A stretch of 64,000 bases of DNA from Sphingomonas sp. (GCA_003248865.1 QFPK01000007.1:62001-126000), one strand, 5' to 3'; counted from the first letter of the stretch, positions 25,897 through 34,680 are shown. Notes: generated by a model not told the origin, from the letters alone. Numbers and translations: made by a program.

Positions 25897-26238
25897 ATGG
25901 CTGACATGTTCGAACCCAAACTGGATGCAAACGGCCTGCTGACGGCTGTCGTCACCCATGTGAAGACGGGCGAACTGCTGATGGTTGCGCACATGAATGC
26001 GCAGGCGATCGAGAAAACGCGGGAGACGGGCAGGGCGCATTTCTGGTCCCGCAGCCGCAAGTCGCTGTGGCTGAAGGGCGAAACCTCGGGCCATTATTTG
26101 AACGTGACGGAGATCCTGGTCGATTGCGATCAGGATTGCCTGTGGCTGAAGGCCTTGCCCGAAGGTCCGGCCTGCCACACGGGTGCGCCGAGTTGCTTTT
26201 ACCGTCGCCTCACGCCGGACGGGCTGGAGGCGGCATGA
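25897..26238 (+). CDS. hisI: Phosphoribosyl-AMP cyclohydrolase HisI
   Basis: A 113-residue monofunctional enzyme for the third step of histidine synthesis. Conserved blocks: LMVAHMNAQAIEKTRETG, HFWSRSRKSLWLKGETSGH and the zinc-binding DCDQDCLWLKA with GPACHTG. The HisE pyrophosphohydrolase is not fused, as is usual in alphaproteobacteria. AAGG 6 nt before the ATG supports the start. It overlaps the next gene by ATGA. Confidence 0.95.
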   Translation: MADMFEPKLDANGLLTAVVTHVKTGELLMVAHMNAQAIEKTRETGRAHFWSRSRKSLWLKGETSGHYLNVTEILVDCDQDCLWLKALPEGPACHTGAPSCFYRRLTPDGLEAA

Positions 26239-26900
26239 AGCTGCTGCTGGCCGGCGTCACGGGGCTGGTCGGCAGTCGCCTGCTGCCGTTGCTGCTGCAG
26301 GCCGGCCACGATCTGACCTCGTTGGGGCGTCGGGCGAGCGGAGTCGCCGATCCCGCGCTGCATGAGCTGACGGTCGATTTCGCCCAGTTGCCTGCACTTC
26401 CCGCTGCGGATGCGGCGATCTGTGCGCTGGGCACCACCATGGCGGTGGCGGGAAGTGAGGATGCGTTCCGCGCCGTGGACCAGCGGGCTGTGTTGTCCTT
26501 CGCCCGCGCAGCGCATGCCGCCGGCTGCCGGCAGTTCCTCACCGTCAGCGCCGTAGGGGCCGATGCCGCCTCGCGTGTCTTTTACTCCCGGGTGAAAGGC
26601 GAGGTTGAACAAGAGCTTGCGGCAATCGGTTTCCACAGGATTGACATCGTCCGTCCGGGCCTGATCATAGGGCCGCGCGCAGAGCGCCGCCCGTTCGAGG
26701 CGCTGGCGCAGAAGGTGGCGCCGCTGTTCGATCCGCTGCTGATGGGCGGGCTCAGCCGCTACCGTTCGATCCGTGCCGATACCGTTGCGGCTGCGCTCGC
26801 CGGGCTGGTGGGGCAGGGCGATCCGGGCGTTCATGTGCATGAATATGAAGCGCTTGTCCGGCAGGCGCGCGGCCAATCCGTTCCGAATCGCGGGGGCTGA
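26235..26900 (+). CDS. NAD(P)-binding atypical SDR (TIP30/epimerase-like)
   Basis: A 221-residue Rossmann protein: MKLLLAGVTGLVGSRLLPLLL is the cofactor-binding start, ICALGTTMAVAGS and FYSRVKGEVEQEL (Tyr and Lys of the active site) follow, then VRPGLIIGPRAERRP. This is the atypical SDR group related to HTATIP2. ATG 26235 overlaps the hisI stop by 4 bp. Function is unknown; co-translation with HisI is the only context. Confidence 0.8.
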   Translation: MKLLLAGVTGLVGSRLLPLLLQAGHDLTSLGRRASGVADPALHELTVDFAQLPALPAADAAICALGTTMAVAGSEDAFRAVDQRAVLSFARAAHAAGCRQFLTVSAVGADAASRVFYSRVKGEVEQELAAIGFHRIDIVRPGLIIGPRAERRPFEALAQKVAPLFDPLLMGGLSRYRSIRADTVAAALAGLVGQGDPGVHVHEYEALVRQARGQSVPNRGG

Positions 26901-27179
26901 TCTGCCAGCCCGATCTCGTTCGGATGGGCAGGTCACGATTCCTTACTAAACAAATGGGTCGCTTTGGCGTATCAGGCTTCCAGTGGCAGCGCCTGCCAGT
27001 CGCACAGGCTTTTTCACTCTTCAGGGTCGGTCAACCACCGTCCCGCCGCCCATGGCACTTTGCCGGGGCGGCGGGCGGAAGATGATAAATCGGCCTGCCC
27101 CTCGGAGCCCGTCTTTCCGATACTTCGAATCCGGCCACTCGAAGCTTCACTTCCTTTGGACCAATTTCCCGATGTAAGA
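26901..27179. other. Intergenic region before the beta-oxidation operon
   Basis: About 280 bp with no gene. It starts with an imperfect stem (CTGCC 26902-26906 with GGCAG 26927-26931) just after the upstream stop, contains the strong hairpin at 27042-27075, and leads into the MerR-type operator and promoter at 27180. Confidence 0.5.
27042..27075 (+). terminator. Strong stem-loop upstream of the beta-oxidation operon
   Basis: CCCGCCGCCC (27042-27051) pairs perfectly with GGGCGGCGGG (27066-27075). Inside the loop GGCA-CTT-TGCC forms a further 4-bp stem, giving a long hairpin with one small internal bulge. There is no U-tract, so it may be an RNA barrier or structural element and not a classical terminator for the hisI transcript. 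Confidence 0.4.
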
Positions 27180-27207
27180 TTGACGTGAACGTAAGGGTTA
27201 GACTAAT
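27180..27207 (+). promoter_or_regulatory. MerR-type operator/promoter of the beta-oxidation operon
   Basis: TTGACG at 27180-27185 is a good -35 box, and ACTAAT at 27202-27207 is a 4-of-6 -10 box after 16 bp. The -35 is embedded in TGACGT-GA-ACGTAA (27181-27194), an inverted repeat with ACGT half-sites of the kind bound by MerR-family regulators of acyl-CoA catabolism such as LiuR. The expected transcription start falls at or within a few bases of the ATG at 27216. Confidence 0.5.
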
Positions 27208-27215
27208 CTGCCTTC

Positions 27216-27668
27216 ATGGGAACGGGAGATCTCAGCATTGCGGGCAGCGCGAACGGCGGCATCGACGGCTCGCCCGGATTCGCCGACAGCGAAGCGCGCT
27301 TTTCCATCACCGATCTCTCCCGCGAATTCGCCGTCACGCCCCGCACGCTCCGCTTCTATGAGGACGAGGGGCTGATCCACCCAACGCGGCGCGGCACAAC
27401 CCGTCTTTATTCCCGAGCGGACCGGGTCCGCCTCGCCTGGATCCTTCGCGGTCGCGCGGTGGGCTTCAGCCTGGCCGATATCCGTGAGCTGCTGGACATG
27501 TATGCCCCGGGCCCGGCCCGGCTGCCGCAGATCGAAGCCACATTGATGAAAAGCCGCGAGCGCATCGCCGCGCTGCACGAACAGCGCGCGGCCATCGATG
27601 CGACTATCGCCGAACTGGAACAATTCTGCACCACAGTCGAGGCGCAGTTGCTGCGCCCGAATCCCTAA
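27216..27668 (+). CDS. MerR-family regulator of beta-oxidation genes
   Basis: A 150-residue protein. After a flexible 28-residue N-terminus comes a MerR helix-turn-helix (FSITDLSREFAVTPRTLRFYEDEGLIHPTRRG, Tyr-rich wing LYSRADRVRLAWILRGRAVGFSLADIRELL). A C-terminal dimerisation coiled coil follows (residues about 105-140). The C-terminal effector region is very short, as in LiuR-type regulators. It is followed 11 bp later by fadE, so it probably controls its own operon. No ribosome-binding site is visible before the ATG. Confidence 0.85.
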   Translation: MGTGDLSIAGSANGGIDGSPGFADSEARFSITDLSREFAVTPRTLRFYEDEGLIHPTRRGTTRLYSRADRVRLAWILRGRAVGFSLADIRELLDMYAPGPARLPQIEATLMKSRERIAALHEQRAAIDATIAELEQFCTTVEAQLLRPNP

Positions 27669-27679
27669 GGAGAAATCGA

Positions 27680-29482
27680 ATGCCCGCCAGCTATCGCGCC
27701 CCCGTGAAGGACAGCCAATATGTGCTGAAGCATGTGGTGGGGCTTGATCGCTACCAGAACCTGCCCGGCTTCACCGATGCCACGCCGGACATGGTGAACG
27801 CCATTCTGGAAGAAGGCGCCAAGTTCGTGGAAGGCGTGATCCATCCGCTGAACCAGAGCGGGGACCTGCAGGGTTGCACCCGCCATCCTGACGGCAGTGT
27901 GACTGCCCCCGACGGTTTCAAGGATGCCTACAAGGCGTTCGTGGAAGGCGGCTGGGGCACGCTGATGCAGCCGAAGGAATATGGCGGGCAGGGTCTGCCG
28001 CATGTGCTGGGATCGGTGTTCGAGGAATTCCAGTCGTCGGCCAACATGGCCTTTTCCATGTATCCCGGCCTGACGCAGGGCGCCGTCAGCGCCATATTGG
28101 TGACCGGGTCCGACGAGCAGAAGGCGAAATATCTGCCCAACATGATCGCCGGCACCTGGACCGGCACGATGAACCTGACGGAGCCGCACGCCGGCACCGA
28201 CCTCGGCCTCATCAAGACCCGTGCCGAACCGCAGGCCGACGGCAGCTTCAAGATCACCGGCACCAAGATCTTCATCTCGGCCGGCGAACATGATCTGTCC
28301 GACAACATCATCCACCTGGTGCTGGCGAAAACGCCGGATGCGCCGGACAGCGTGAAGGGCATCTCGCTCTTCATCGTGCCGAAGTTCCTGGTGAACGAGG
28401 ACGGCTCGCTGGGCGCGCGCAACAGCCTGTCGTGCGGCTCGATCGAGCACAAGATGGGCATCCACGCCAACGCCACCTGCGTGATGAACTATGACGGCGC
28501 GACCGGTTATCTGATCGGCGAGGAGATGAAGGGCCTGCGTGCCATGTTCATCATGATGAACGTGGCGCGTCTGGGTGTGGGCGTGCAGGGCCTCGCCCAG
28601 TCCGAGATCGCCTATCAGAACGCGGTCGCCTACGCGAAGGACCGCATTCAGGGCCGCTCGCTGACCGGCCCGAAGAATCCGGACGCCAAGGCCGACCCCA
28701 TCCTCGTCCATCCGGACGTGCGCCGTATGCTGCTGAACGCCAAGGCTTTCAACGAAGGCGGTCGGGCGCTGGCGCTGTGGGCGGCCCTGCAGGCAGATCT
28801 CTCGCACAAGGCGGAAACCGCAGAGGAGCGCGAGCTGGCGGACGATCTGCTCTCGCTGCTGACCCCGGTGATCAAGGGTTATCTCACCGACGAGGGCTAT
28901 GCCAACGCCACCAACGCCCAGCAGGTGTTCGGCGGCCATGGCTATATCGCCGAATGGGGCATGGAGCAGTTCGTGCGCGATGCGCGCATCTCCATGATCT
29001 ATGAAGGCGCCAACGGCATCCAGGCGCTGGATCTGGTCGGCCGCAAGCTGGCGCAGAATGGCGGCCGGGGCCTGCGCGCCTTCTTCGCGCTGGTGGACGA
29101 GGGCATCGCCGAAGGCCGCGCGATCGAAAGCCTGAAGCCCCTTGCCGACGCGCTCGCCGAAGCCAAGAGTGCGCTGGAAGGCGCCACCTTCTGGCTGATG
29201 CAGAACGCCATGAGCAATCCGGACAATGCCGGGGCCGGCTCCACCGCTTATCTGAAGCTGGTGGCGCTGGTGGCGCTGGGCCATTTCTGGCTGCTGATGG
29301 CGAAGGCCAGCACGGCGGCTTTGGCTGGCGACCCCGGCGATTTCGGCAAGGAATTCCACGAAGCCAAGCTGATCACCGCCAACCACTTCTTTGCCCGCCA
29401 GCTGATCGCGGCCCACACCCATGCCGCCGAAGTGCGGGTGGGCGCCGACACGCTGATGGCGATGCCAGCTGAATCCTTCTGA
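27680..29482 (+). CDS. Acyl-CoA dehydrogenase (600-residue, C-terminal-extended type)
   Basis: An FAD enzyme for the first oxidation of fatty-acyl-CoA. Domains: N-terminal helical, middle beta (NLTEPHAGTDLGLIKTRAEP, GTKIFISAGEHD), C-terminal helical with QVFGGHGYIAEWGMEQFVRD and the catalytic Glu in MIYEGANGIQALDLVGRKL. A further C-terminal domain of about 130 residues gives the 600-residue length of the DmdC/FadE-like subgroup. AAGGAG precedes the ATG at good distance. It lies between merR and the thiolase gene. Confidence 0.92.
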   Translation: MPASYRAPVKDSQYVLKHVVGLDRYQNLPGFTDATPDMVNAILEEGAKFVEGVIHPLNQSGDLQGCTRHPDGSVTAPDGFKDAYKAFVEGGWGTLMQPKEYGGQGLPHVLGSVFEEFQSSANMAFSMYPGLTQGAVSAILVTGSDEQKAKYLPNMIAGTWTGTMNLTEPHAGTDLGLIKTRAEPQADGSFKITGTKIFISAGEHDLSDNIIHLVLAKTPDAPDSVKGISLFIVPKFLVNEDGSLGARNSLSCGSIEHKMGIHANATCVMNYDGATGYLIGEEMKGLRAMFIMMNVARLGVGVQGLAQSEIAYQNAVAYAKDRIQGRSLTGPKNPDAKADPILVHPDVRRMLLNAKAFNEGGRALALWAALQADLSHKAETAEERELADDLLSLLTPVIKGYLTDEGYANATNAQQVFGGHGYIAEWGMEQFVRDARISMIYEGANGIQALDLVGRKLAQNGGRGLRAFFALVDEGIAEGRAIESLKPLADALAEAKSALEGATFWLMQNAMSNPDNAGAGSTAYLKLVALVALGHFWLLMAKASTAALAGDPGDFGKEFHEAKLITANHFFARQLIAAHTHAAEVRVGADTLMAMPAESF

Positions 29483-29496
29483 TCAATGCACCAGCT

Positions 29497-29513
29497 TGCC
29501 CCTTCACGGGGCA
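29497..29513 (+). other. Short stem-loop between acyl-CoA dehydrogenase and thiolase genes
   Basis: TGCCCC (29497-29502), loop TTCAC, GGGGCA (29508-29513). It has no U-tract. It sits in the 77-bp gap of an otherwise continuous operon, so it may tune downstream expression or protect processed mRNA ends. Confidence 0.3.
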
Positions 29514-29559
29514 GGCGTAGGACAACCCCGTTCCGATTAGCCCCTTAGGGAGACAGACG

Positions 29560-30771
29560 ATGGCCGAAGCCTATATCTATGATGCCGTGCGCACCCCGCG
29601 CGGCAAGGGCCGCAAAGACGGCAAGCTGCATGAAATCACCCCCATCCAGCTGGCGACGCAGGTGCTGCAGGCCGTTCGCGACCGCACCGGCATCGACACC
29701 GCCGACGTGGATGATGTGGTGCTGGGCTGCGTCTCCCCGGTGGGCGAGCAGGGCGCGGACATCGCGCGCGTCGCCGTGCTGAACGCGGATTATGCCGAAA
29801 CCACGGCCGGCGTGCAGATCAACCGCTTCTGCGCCTCCGGACTGGAAGCCGTGAACATGGCCGCTGCCAAGGTGATCGCGGGCGAAGCCGAATTCGCCAT
29901 CGGCGGTGGCGTGGAAAGCATGAGCCGCGTGCCGATGGGCTCCGACGGCGGCGCCTGGGCGACCGATCCGGCGGTTGCCATCAAGAATTATTTCGCGCCG
30001 CAAGGCATCGGCGCCGACCTGATCGCCACCATCGACGGCTTCTCCCGCGATGATGTGGACGCCTATGCGGTGGAATCCCAGCGCCGGGCAGCCAAGGCCT
30101 GGGAAGAAAAGCGCTTTTCCAAATCCATCATCCCGGTGAAGGATGTGATCGGGGAAGTCGTTCTCGGCCACGATGAATATATGCGCCCGCAGACGGACAT
30201 GCAGTCGCTCGCCAGCCTCGCACCCGCCTTCCAGGCGCTGGGCGAGCAGATGCCGGGCTTCGACGAGATCGCCAAGCTGCGCTACCCCGAAGTGGAGAAG
30301 GTGAACCACGTCCACCACGCCGGCAACTCGTCGGGCATCGTTGACGGCGCCTCGGCCGTGCTGGTGGGCAACAAGGAGATCGGCGCGAAGTACGGCCTGA
30401 AGCCGCGCGCCCGCATCAAGGGCATGGCCTCCATCGGCTCCGAGCCGCTGATCATGCTGACCGGCCCCACCTATGTGACGCAGAAGCTGCTGAAGCGGCT
30501 GGGCATGACGGTGGCCGACATCGACCTGTTCGAGCTGAACGAGGCCTTCGCTTCCGTCGTGCTGCGCATGATGAAGCATCTGGAGATCCCGCACGAGAAG
30601 ATGAACGTGAACGGCGGCGCCATCGCCATGGGTCACCCGCTGGGCGCCACGGGCGGCATGATCCTGGGCACCGTGCTCGACGAGCTGGAGCGCACCGGCA
30701 AGCAGACCGCGCTGGTCACCCTGTGCGTCGGCGCCGGCATGGGCACCGCCACCGTCATCGAACGCATCTGA
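29560..30771 (+). CDS. fadA: Acetyl-CoA C-acyltransferase (thiolase)
   Basis: A 403-residue thiolase that cleaves 3-ketoacyl-CoA in the last step of beta-oxidation. The nucleophilic Cys is in NRFCASGLEAVNMAA, the active-site His in NVNGGAIAMGHPLGATGG, and the second Cys in TLCVGAGMGTA. It lies directly upstream of the multifunctional alpha-subunit gene (16-bp gap), the usual fadA/fadI-fadJ pairing. The exact chain-length class cannot be told. Confidence 0.92.
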   Translation: MAEAYIYDAVRTPRGKGRKDGKLHEITPIQLATQVLQAVRDRTGIDTADVDDVVLGCVSPVGEQGADIARVAVLNADYAETTAGVQINRFCASGLEAVNMAAAKVIAGEAEFAIGGGVESMSRVPMGSDGGAWATDPAVAIKNYFAPQGIGADLIATIDGFSRDDVDAYAVESQRRAAKAWEEKRFSKSIIPVKDVIGEVVLGHDEYMRPQTDMQSLASLAPAFQALGEQMPGFDEIAKLRYPEVEKVNHVHHAGNSSGIVDGASAVLVGNKEIGAKYGLKPRARIKGMASIGSEPLIMLTGPTYVTQKLLKRLGMTVADIDLFELNEAFASVVLRMMKHLEIPHEKMNVNGGAIAMGHPLGATGGMILGTVLDELERTGKQTALVTLCVGAGMGTATVIERI

Positions 30772-30787
30772 TTTTCCGGAGGAACCC

Positions 30788-32971
30788 ATGACCGAACAAG
30801 CCATTCGCCAGGAGCTGGATTCCGACGGCATCCTGCTGCTCACCATCGATTGCCCGGGGCTGTCGATGAATGTCATCAACGAAGCCCTCACGCGCGACCT
30901 GACCGCCGCTGTGGAGCGCATCAAGACCGACGACGCCGTGAAAGGCGCCGTCATCACCTCCGGCAAGCCCTCGGGTTTTGTCGCCGGGGCCGACCTGAAG
31001 GGCATGAACTTCTCCGGCGGCGGGGAAGGGGCCTCCAGCGGCAAGTCCCGCATGGCACAACTGTTCGATGGCGTGTTCACGCTGAACAAGCTGCTGCGGG
31101 ATCTGGAAACCACCGGCAAGCCAGTTGCCTCCGCCGTGAACGGCCTGGCGCTGGGCGGCGGGCTGGAGATCGTGCTGGCCACCCACTATCGCGTGATCGC
31201 GGACAACCCCAAGATCGTGCTGGGCCTGCCCGAAGTGCTGGTGGGCCTGTTCCCAGGCGCCGGCGGCACGCAGCGCCTGCCGCGCCTGATCGGCGTGCAG
31301 CCCGCGCTGATGTTCCTGCTGCAGGGCAAGAACATGAGCCCGCAGGAAGCGCTCGGCCTTGGCGTGGCGCAGGCTGTGGTTCCCGTCGATCAGGTCGTTC
31401 AGACCGCGAAGGACTGGGTGAAGGCCAACCCCAAGGGCGGCGTGCAGCCCTGGGACCAGAAGAGCTTCAAATTCCCCGGCGGCGTTGGCGCCACCAACCC
31501 CAATTTCGTGCAGACCTTCATCGGCGGCACGGCGATGGCGCAGAAGCAGACGCTGGGCAACATGAACCAGGTCAAGGCGATCCTGTCGGCGGTCTATGAA
31601 GGCACGCAGCTGCCGATGGACACCGCGATCCGCATCGAATCCAAATATTTCGCCAAGGTCGTGGCCGATCCGCAGGCGGGCAACATGATCCGCTCGCTGT
31701 TCGTCTCCAAGCAGGCGGCCGAAAAGGGCGCGCGCCGCCCGGCCAACGTTCCACCGATGAAGACGAAGAAGGTCGGCATGCTGGGTGCGGGCCTGATGGG
31801 CGCCGGCATCGCCATGGTCTCGGCACAGGCCGGGATCGAGGTTGTGCTGCTGGATCGCGATCTGGCCGCCGCCGAGAAGGGCAAGCAATACACCGCTGAC
31901 CGCCTCGCCAAGAAGCGCACCGCCCCGGAAAAGGCCGCCGAGATCCTCGGCCGCATCCACCCGACGTCGGACTATGCCGATCTGAAGGGTTGCGACCTCA
32001 TCATCGAGGCCGTGTTCGAAACCCGCGAGATCAAGGCGGAGGTGACCAAGGCCACCGAGGCCGTGGTCGGCGCCGAGACCATCTTCGGCTCCAACACCTC
32101 CACGCTGCCGATCACCGGCCTGGCCGAAGCCTGGTCCAAGCCGGAGAATTTCATCGGCATCCACTTCTTCTCGCCGGTCGAGAAGATGCCGCTGGTGGAG
32201 ATCATCGTCGGCAAGAAGACCGGGCTGGAAGCCATTGCGAAAGCGCTGGATTATGTAGCGCAGATCCGCAAGACCCCGATCGTCGTGAACGACAGCCGCG
32301 GCTTCTACACCAGCCGCTGCTTCGGCACCTATGTGCAGGAAGGCCTGACCCTGCTGGGCGAAGGCACCAAGCCGGCCCTCATCGAGAACATCGGCAAGCA
32401 ACTGGGCATGCCGGTCGGCTCGCTGGCGGTGAACGACGAAGTCGGCCTCGACCTTTCCTACAAGGTCGCGCAGCAGACCAAGAAGGATCTGGGCGACGCC
32501 TACAAGCCGGGCGCAGGCGAGGCCGTCATCGAGAAGATGATGGAACTGGGCCGTCACGGCCGCAAGAACGGCAAGGGCTTCTACGTCTATCCGGACGACA
32601 AGTCGGCCAAGTATCTCTGGCCCGAGCTCGGCACCTACTTCCGGGTTGCGGCCCAGCAGCCGACACCGGCCGAAGTGAAGGAACGGCTGCTCTATCGCCA
32701 GCTGGTGGAAACCGCTCGCTGCTTCGCCGAAGGCGTGCTGGAAACGCCGGAAGACGGCGATCTGGGTGCCATCTTCGGTTGGGGCTTCGCGCCCTTCACG
32801 GGCGGCCCCTTCAGCGCGATCGACACCATCGGCCTTGAAACGGTGGTGCAGACGCTGGACCGGCTCACGCAAGCATATGGCGAACGCTTCGCGCCGCCGC
32901 AGCTGCTGCGCGACATGGCCACCAAGGGCGAGACCTTCTACGGCAACGCCGCGAAGAAAAAGGCCGCCTGA
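30788..32971 (+). CDS. fadJ: 3-hydroxyacyl-CoA dehydrogenase / enoyl-CoA hydratase FadJ
   Basis: A 727-residue fusion carrying the middle two steps of beta-oxidation. N-terminal crotonase domain: GFVAGADLKGM (oxyanion hole), GLALGGGLEIVLATHYR and LGLPEVLVGLFPGAGGTQRLPRLIG with both catalytic Glu residues. C-terminal dehydrogenase: NAD loop VGMLGAGLMGAGIAMVSA, then FIGIHFFSPVEKMPLVEII with the catalytic His. GGAGG precedes the ATG. The operon ends in a strong hairpin. Confidence 0.94.
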   Translation: MTEQAIRQELDSDGILLLTIDCPGLSMNVINEALTRDLTAAVERIKTDDAVKGAVITSGKPSGFVAGADLKGMNFSGGGEGASSGKSRMAQLFDGVFTLNKLLRDLETTGKPVASAVNGLALGGGLEIVLATHYRVIADNPKIVLGLPEVLVGLFPGAGGTQRLPRLIGVQPALMFLLQGKNMSPQEALGLGVAQAVVPVDQVVQTAKDWVKANPKGGVQPWDQKSFKFPGGVGATNPNFVQTFIGGTAMAQKQTLGNMNQVKAILSAVYEGTQLPMDTAIRIESKYFAKVVADPQAGNMIRSLFVSKQAAEKGARRPANVPPMKTKKVGMLGAGLMGAGIAMVSAQAGIEVVLLDRDLAAAEKGKQYTADRLAKKRTAPEKAAEILGRIHPTSDYADLKGCDLIIEAVFETREIKAEVTKATEAVVGAETIFGSNTSTLPITGLAEAWSKPENFIGIHFFSPVEKMPLVEIIVGKKTGLEAIAKALDYVAQIRKTPIVVNDSRGFYTSRCFGTYVQEGLTLLGEGTKPALIENIGKQLGMPVGSLAVNDEVGLDLSYKVAQQTKKDLGDAYKPGAGEAVIEKMMELGRHGRKNGKGFYVYPDDKSAKYLWPELGTYFRVAAQQPTPAEVKERLLYRQLVETARCFAEGVLETPEDGDLGAIFGWGFAPFTGGPFSAIDTIGLETVVQTLDRLTQAYGERFAPPQLLRDMATKGETFYGNAAKKKAA

Positions 32972-32993
32972 GCCTCTGGCTTATGCCGAAATG

Positions 32994-33023
32994 GGGCGGG
33001 TGCCTGTTCGCAGGCGCCCGCCC
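32994..33023 (+). terminator. Terminator hairpin after fadJ
   Basis: GGGCGGGTGCCTG (32994-33006), tetraloop TTCG, CAGGCGCCCGCCC (33011-33023): a 13-bp stem with one G-T wobble and a UUCG loop, which is exceptionally stable. Only a weak T/A tail (TATTCAT) follows. It starts 22 bp after the fadJ stop. Confidence 0.7.
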
Positions 33024-33085
33024 TATTCATATGTGCATCCTCCCAAAAGCTTAGGTTGTTCCCGCGGGCTCCCCATGGCTTCCCT

Positions 33086-33100
33086 GTCAGTAGCACTGAC
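33086..33100. promoter_or_regulatory. 15-bp palindrome before the nitronate-monooxygenase-like gene
   Basis: GTCAGT-AGC-ACTGAC is a perfect 6-3-6 inverted repeat located 19 bp upstream of the ATG at 33120. It could be an operator or an mRNA hairpin near the ribosome-binding site (GAGGGAA). The partner is unknown. Confidence 0.35.
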
Positions 33101-33119
33101 GAATTCGAGGGAACGGCCC

Positions 33120-34076
33120 ATGATCAAGACTCCACTTTGCGACCTGCTCGGCGTCGAGCATCCCATCATGCTCGCCGGCATGGGCGGCGTATCCTATGCG
33201 GAAGTGGTCGCCGCCGTTTCCAACGCGGGCGGCTTCGGCACGCTGGGCATGGCAGGCACCAGCGCCAAATTCATCGAAGCCCAGATGCAGCAGGTACGCG
33301 AACTGACTGACAAGCCGTTCGGCGTGGACCTTCTCTCCGCCCAGCCGGAAAGCCTGACCGCCGCCATCGACGTCATCATCGCCAACGGCGCCAAGGCGTT
33401 CGTCGCGGGCCTGGGCGTGCCTTACCCCATCGTGAAGCAGTTGAAGGATGCCGGCGTTCTGGTGTTCGCCGTCGTCGGTAAGGTCGATCATGCGGTGAAG
33501 GCCCAGCAGGCCGGTTGCGACGGCGTGATCGCCCAGGGCACAGAAGGCGGCGGTCACACCGGGCAGGTCGCCTCCGTCGCGCTGTGGCCGCAAGTGGTGG
33601 ATGCCGTGAAGATCCCAGTGGTGGCCGCCGGCGGCCTCTATGATGGCCGGGGCCTCGCCGCCGCGCTCGCCATGGGCTGCCAGGGCGTGTGGATGGGCAC
33701 CCGCTTCATCGCCTCCAGGGAAGCGCACGCCGGCCAGGCCTACAAGAACGCCATCGTGGAAATGTCGGAAGCCGACACCACCATCTCCCGCGGCTTCACC
33801 GGCAAGACACTGCGCGCCCTGAAGAACGAGACCACCGACAAGTTCGAAAAGGAACAGGCCAAGCCCTTCCCGGCACAGGTCATGGAATCCGTGCAGCTGA
33901 ACCGCCTCGGCCCGATCGCAGGCATCACAGAGAATATCGATCGCAACTTCCAGTGCTTCGCCGTGGGGCAGGGCGGCGGCGGCGTTCGCGAAGTGCTGAG
34001 CTGCGCCCAGATCGTGCAGAACACGCTGTCCGAGGCGGAAGCCACGCTGAAGCGGATCGGGAAGCTGGCGGGCTGA
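33120..34076 (+). CDS. Nitronate monooxygenase / 2-nitropropane-dioxygenase-like FMN protein
   Basis: A 318-residue TIM barrel binding FMN. Visible: MLAGMGGVSYAEVVAAVSNAGGFGTLG, QGTEGGGHTG (active-site His region), VVAAGGLYDGRGLAAALAMG and VWMGTRFIAS (phosphate binding). This family includes nitronate monooxygenases and FabK-like reductases, and many members near beta-oxidation genes have unknown substrates. ATG 33120 has GAGGGAA upstream. A terminator separates it from fadJ, so it is probably expressed separately. Confidence 0.86.
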   Translation: MIKTPLCDLLGVEHPIMLAGMGGVSYAEVVAAVSNAGGFGTLGMAGTSAKFIEAQMQQVRELTDKPFGVDLLSAQPESLTAAIDVIIANGAKAFVAGLGVPYPIVKQLKDAGVLVFAVVGKVDHAVKAQQAGCDGVIAQGTEGGGHTGQVASVALWPQVVDAVKIPVVAAGGLYDGRGLAAALAMGCQGVWMGTRFIASREAHAGQAYKNAIVEMSEADTTISRGFTGKTLRALKNETTDKFEKEQAKPFPAQVMESVQLNRLGPIAGITENIDRNFQCFAVGQGGGGVREVLSCAQIVQNTLSEAEATLKRIGKLAG

Positions 34077-34087
34077 GGGAGCGGCAG

Positions 34088-34316
34088 GTTTTATGCCTCC
34101 GGCGGGCAGGGAAATGATTTCCCTGCACCCTCAACATTGGCGTTGCGCACCACTCATAAGCGCGGGGGAGACTTGATTTGATTGCCTGCGGCGCGGGAGC
34201 TTGCTGGCGCCGCAGGCAGTAAACCCAACCGTCAGCACAACTTCAACGATCACCCTGCTAATGTGGGTGCAGGGAGCACGGCTCCCTGCCGGGTTCCAAG
34301 GGCAGAGCCCTTGGTG
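34088..34316 (+). repeat. Structured intergenic repeat element, copy A (full length)
   Basis: A roughly 230-bp element filling the gap between two convergent genes, matched along its whole length by copy B at 38165-38395. It contains four perfect hairpins: GCAGGGAAA-TGA-TTTCCCTGC (34106-34126); a 12-bp stem with arms 34183-34194 and 34207-34218; GCAGGGAG-CACGG-CTCCCTGC (34269-34289); and CCAAGGGC-AGA-GCCCTTGG (34296-34314). No coding potential is evident. The element starts 11 bp after the upstream stop codon. Confidence 0.85.
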
Positions 34317-34350
34317 TCTTTCATGGCCATCACTTTACGGCGATGGCAGC

Positions 34351-34680
34351 CTATTCAGCGATCTTCATCAACCGCCGCGCGGCGGGCGCCAGCACGGATG
34401 ACAGGTCGTTGCCGCGTTTCAGCGCCTGCCCGGCTTCGCCGAACAGGCAATATTGCCCCTGCTTCAGCCTCAGCGAGGGGTCTTTCACCAGCCGGAACTC
34501 GGGGCGTTCGCTGGCGCGGCGAAAGGCGGAGAAGGTTGCCGTGCGGGCACTGAAATCGATGGCGTAGTCGCGCCATTCGCCGGCCGCGACCATCTGGCCA
34601 TAGAGTTGCAGGATTCGGTTGATTTCCGTCCTGTCGAAGACGATCTGCCCGCCGCCGGTTGGAAGCGGGATGACGTTCAA
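34351..34680 (-). CDS. DUF2794 domain protein
   Basis: A 109-residue soluble protein of unknown function matching DUF2794: GQIVFDRTEINRILQLYGQMVAAGEWRDYAIDF, RPEFRLVKDPSLRLKQGQYCLFGEAGQALKRG. The family is found in alphaproteobacteria. The start overlaps the cysE stop by 4 bp (ATGA on the minus strand), so it is co-translated with CysE. A structured repeat follows the stop. Confidence 0.85.
   Translation of the reverse strand: MNVIPLPTGGGQIVFDRTEINRILQLYGQMVAAGEWRDYAIDFSARTATFSAFRRASERPEFRLVKDPSLRLKQGQYCLFGEAGQALKRGNDLSSVLAPAARRLMKIAE

Noticed and set aside
24356..25942. A 528-codon plus-strand frame opposite purF
   Set aside because: Antisense shadow of purF with no recognisable protein features. 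The same applies to the long frames opposite fadE, fadA, fadJ and ilvA.
32766..33119. N-terminal extension of the nitronate-monooxygenase-like gene
   Set aside because: The extension overlaps fadJ in another frame and runs through the terminator hairpin. ATG 33120 has a good ribosome-binding site and begins the conserved domain.
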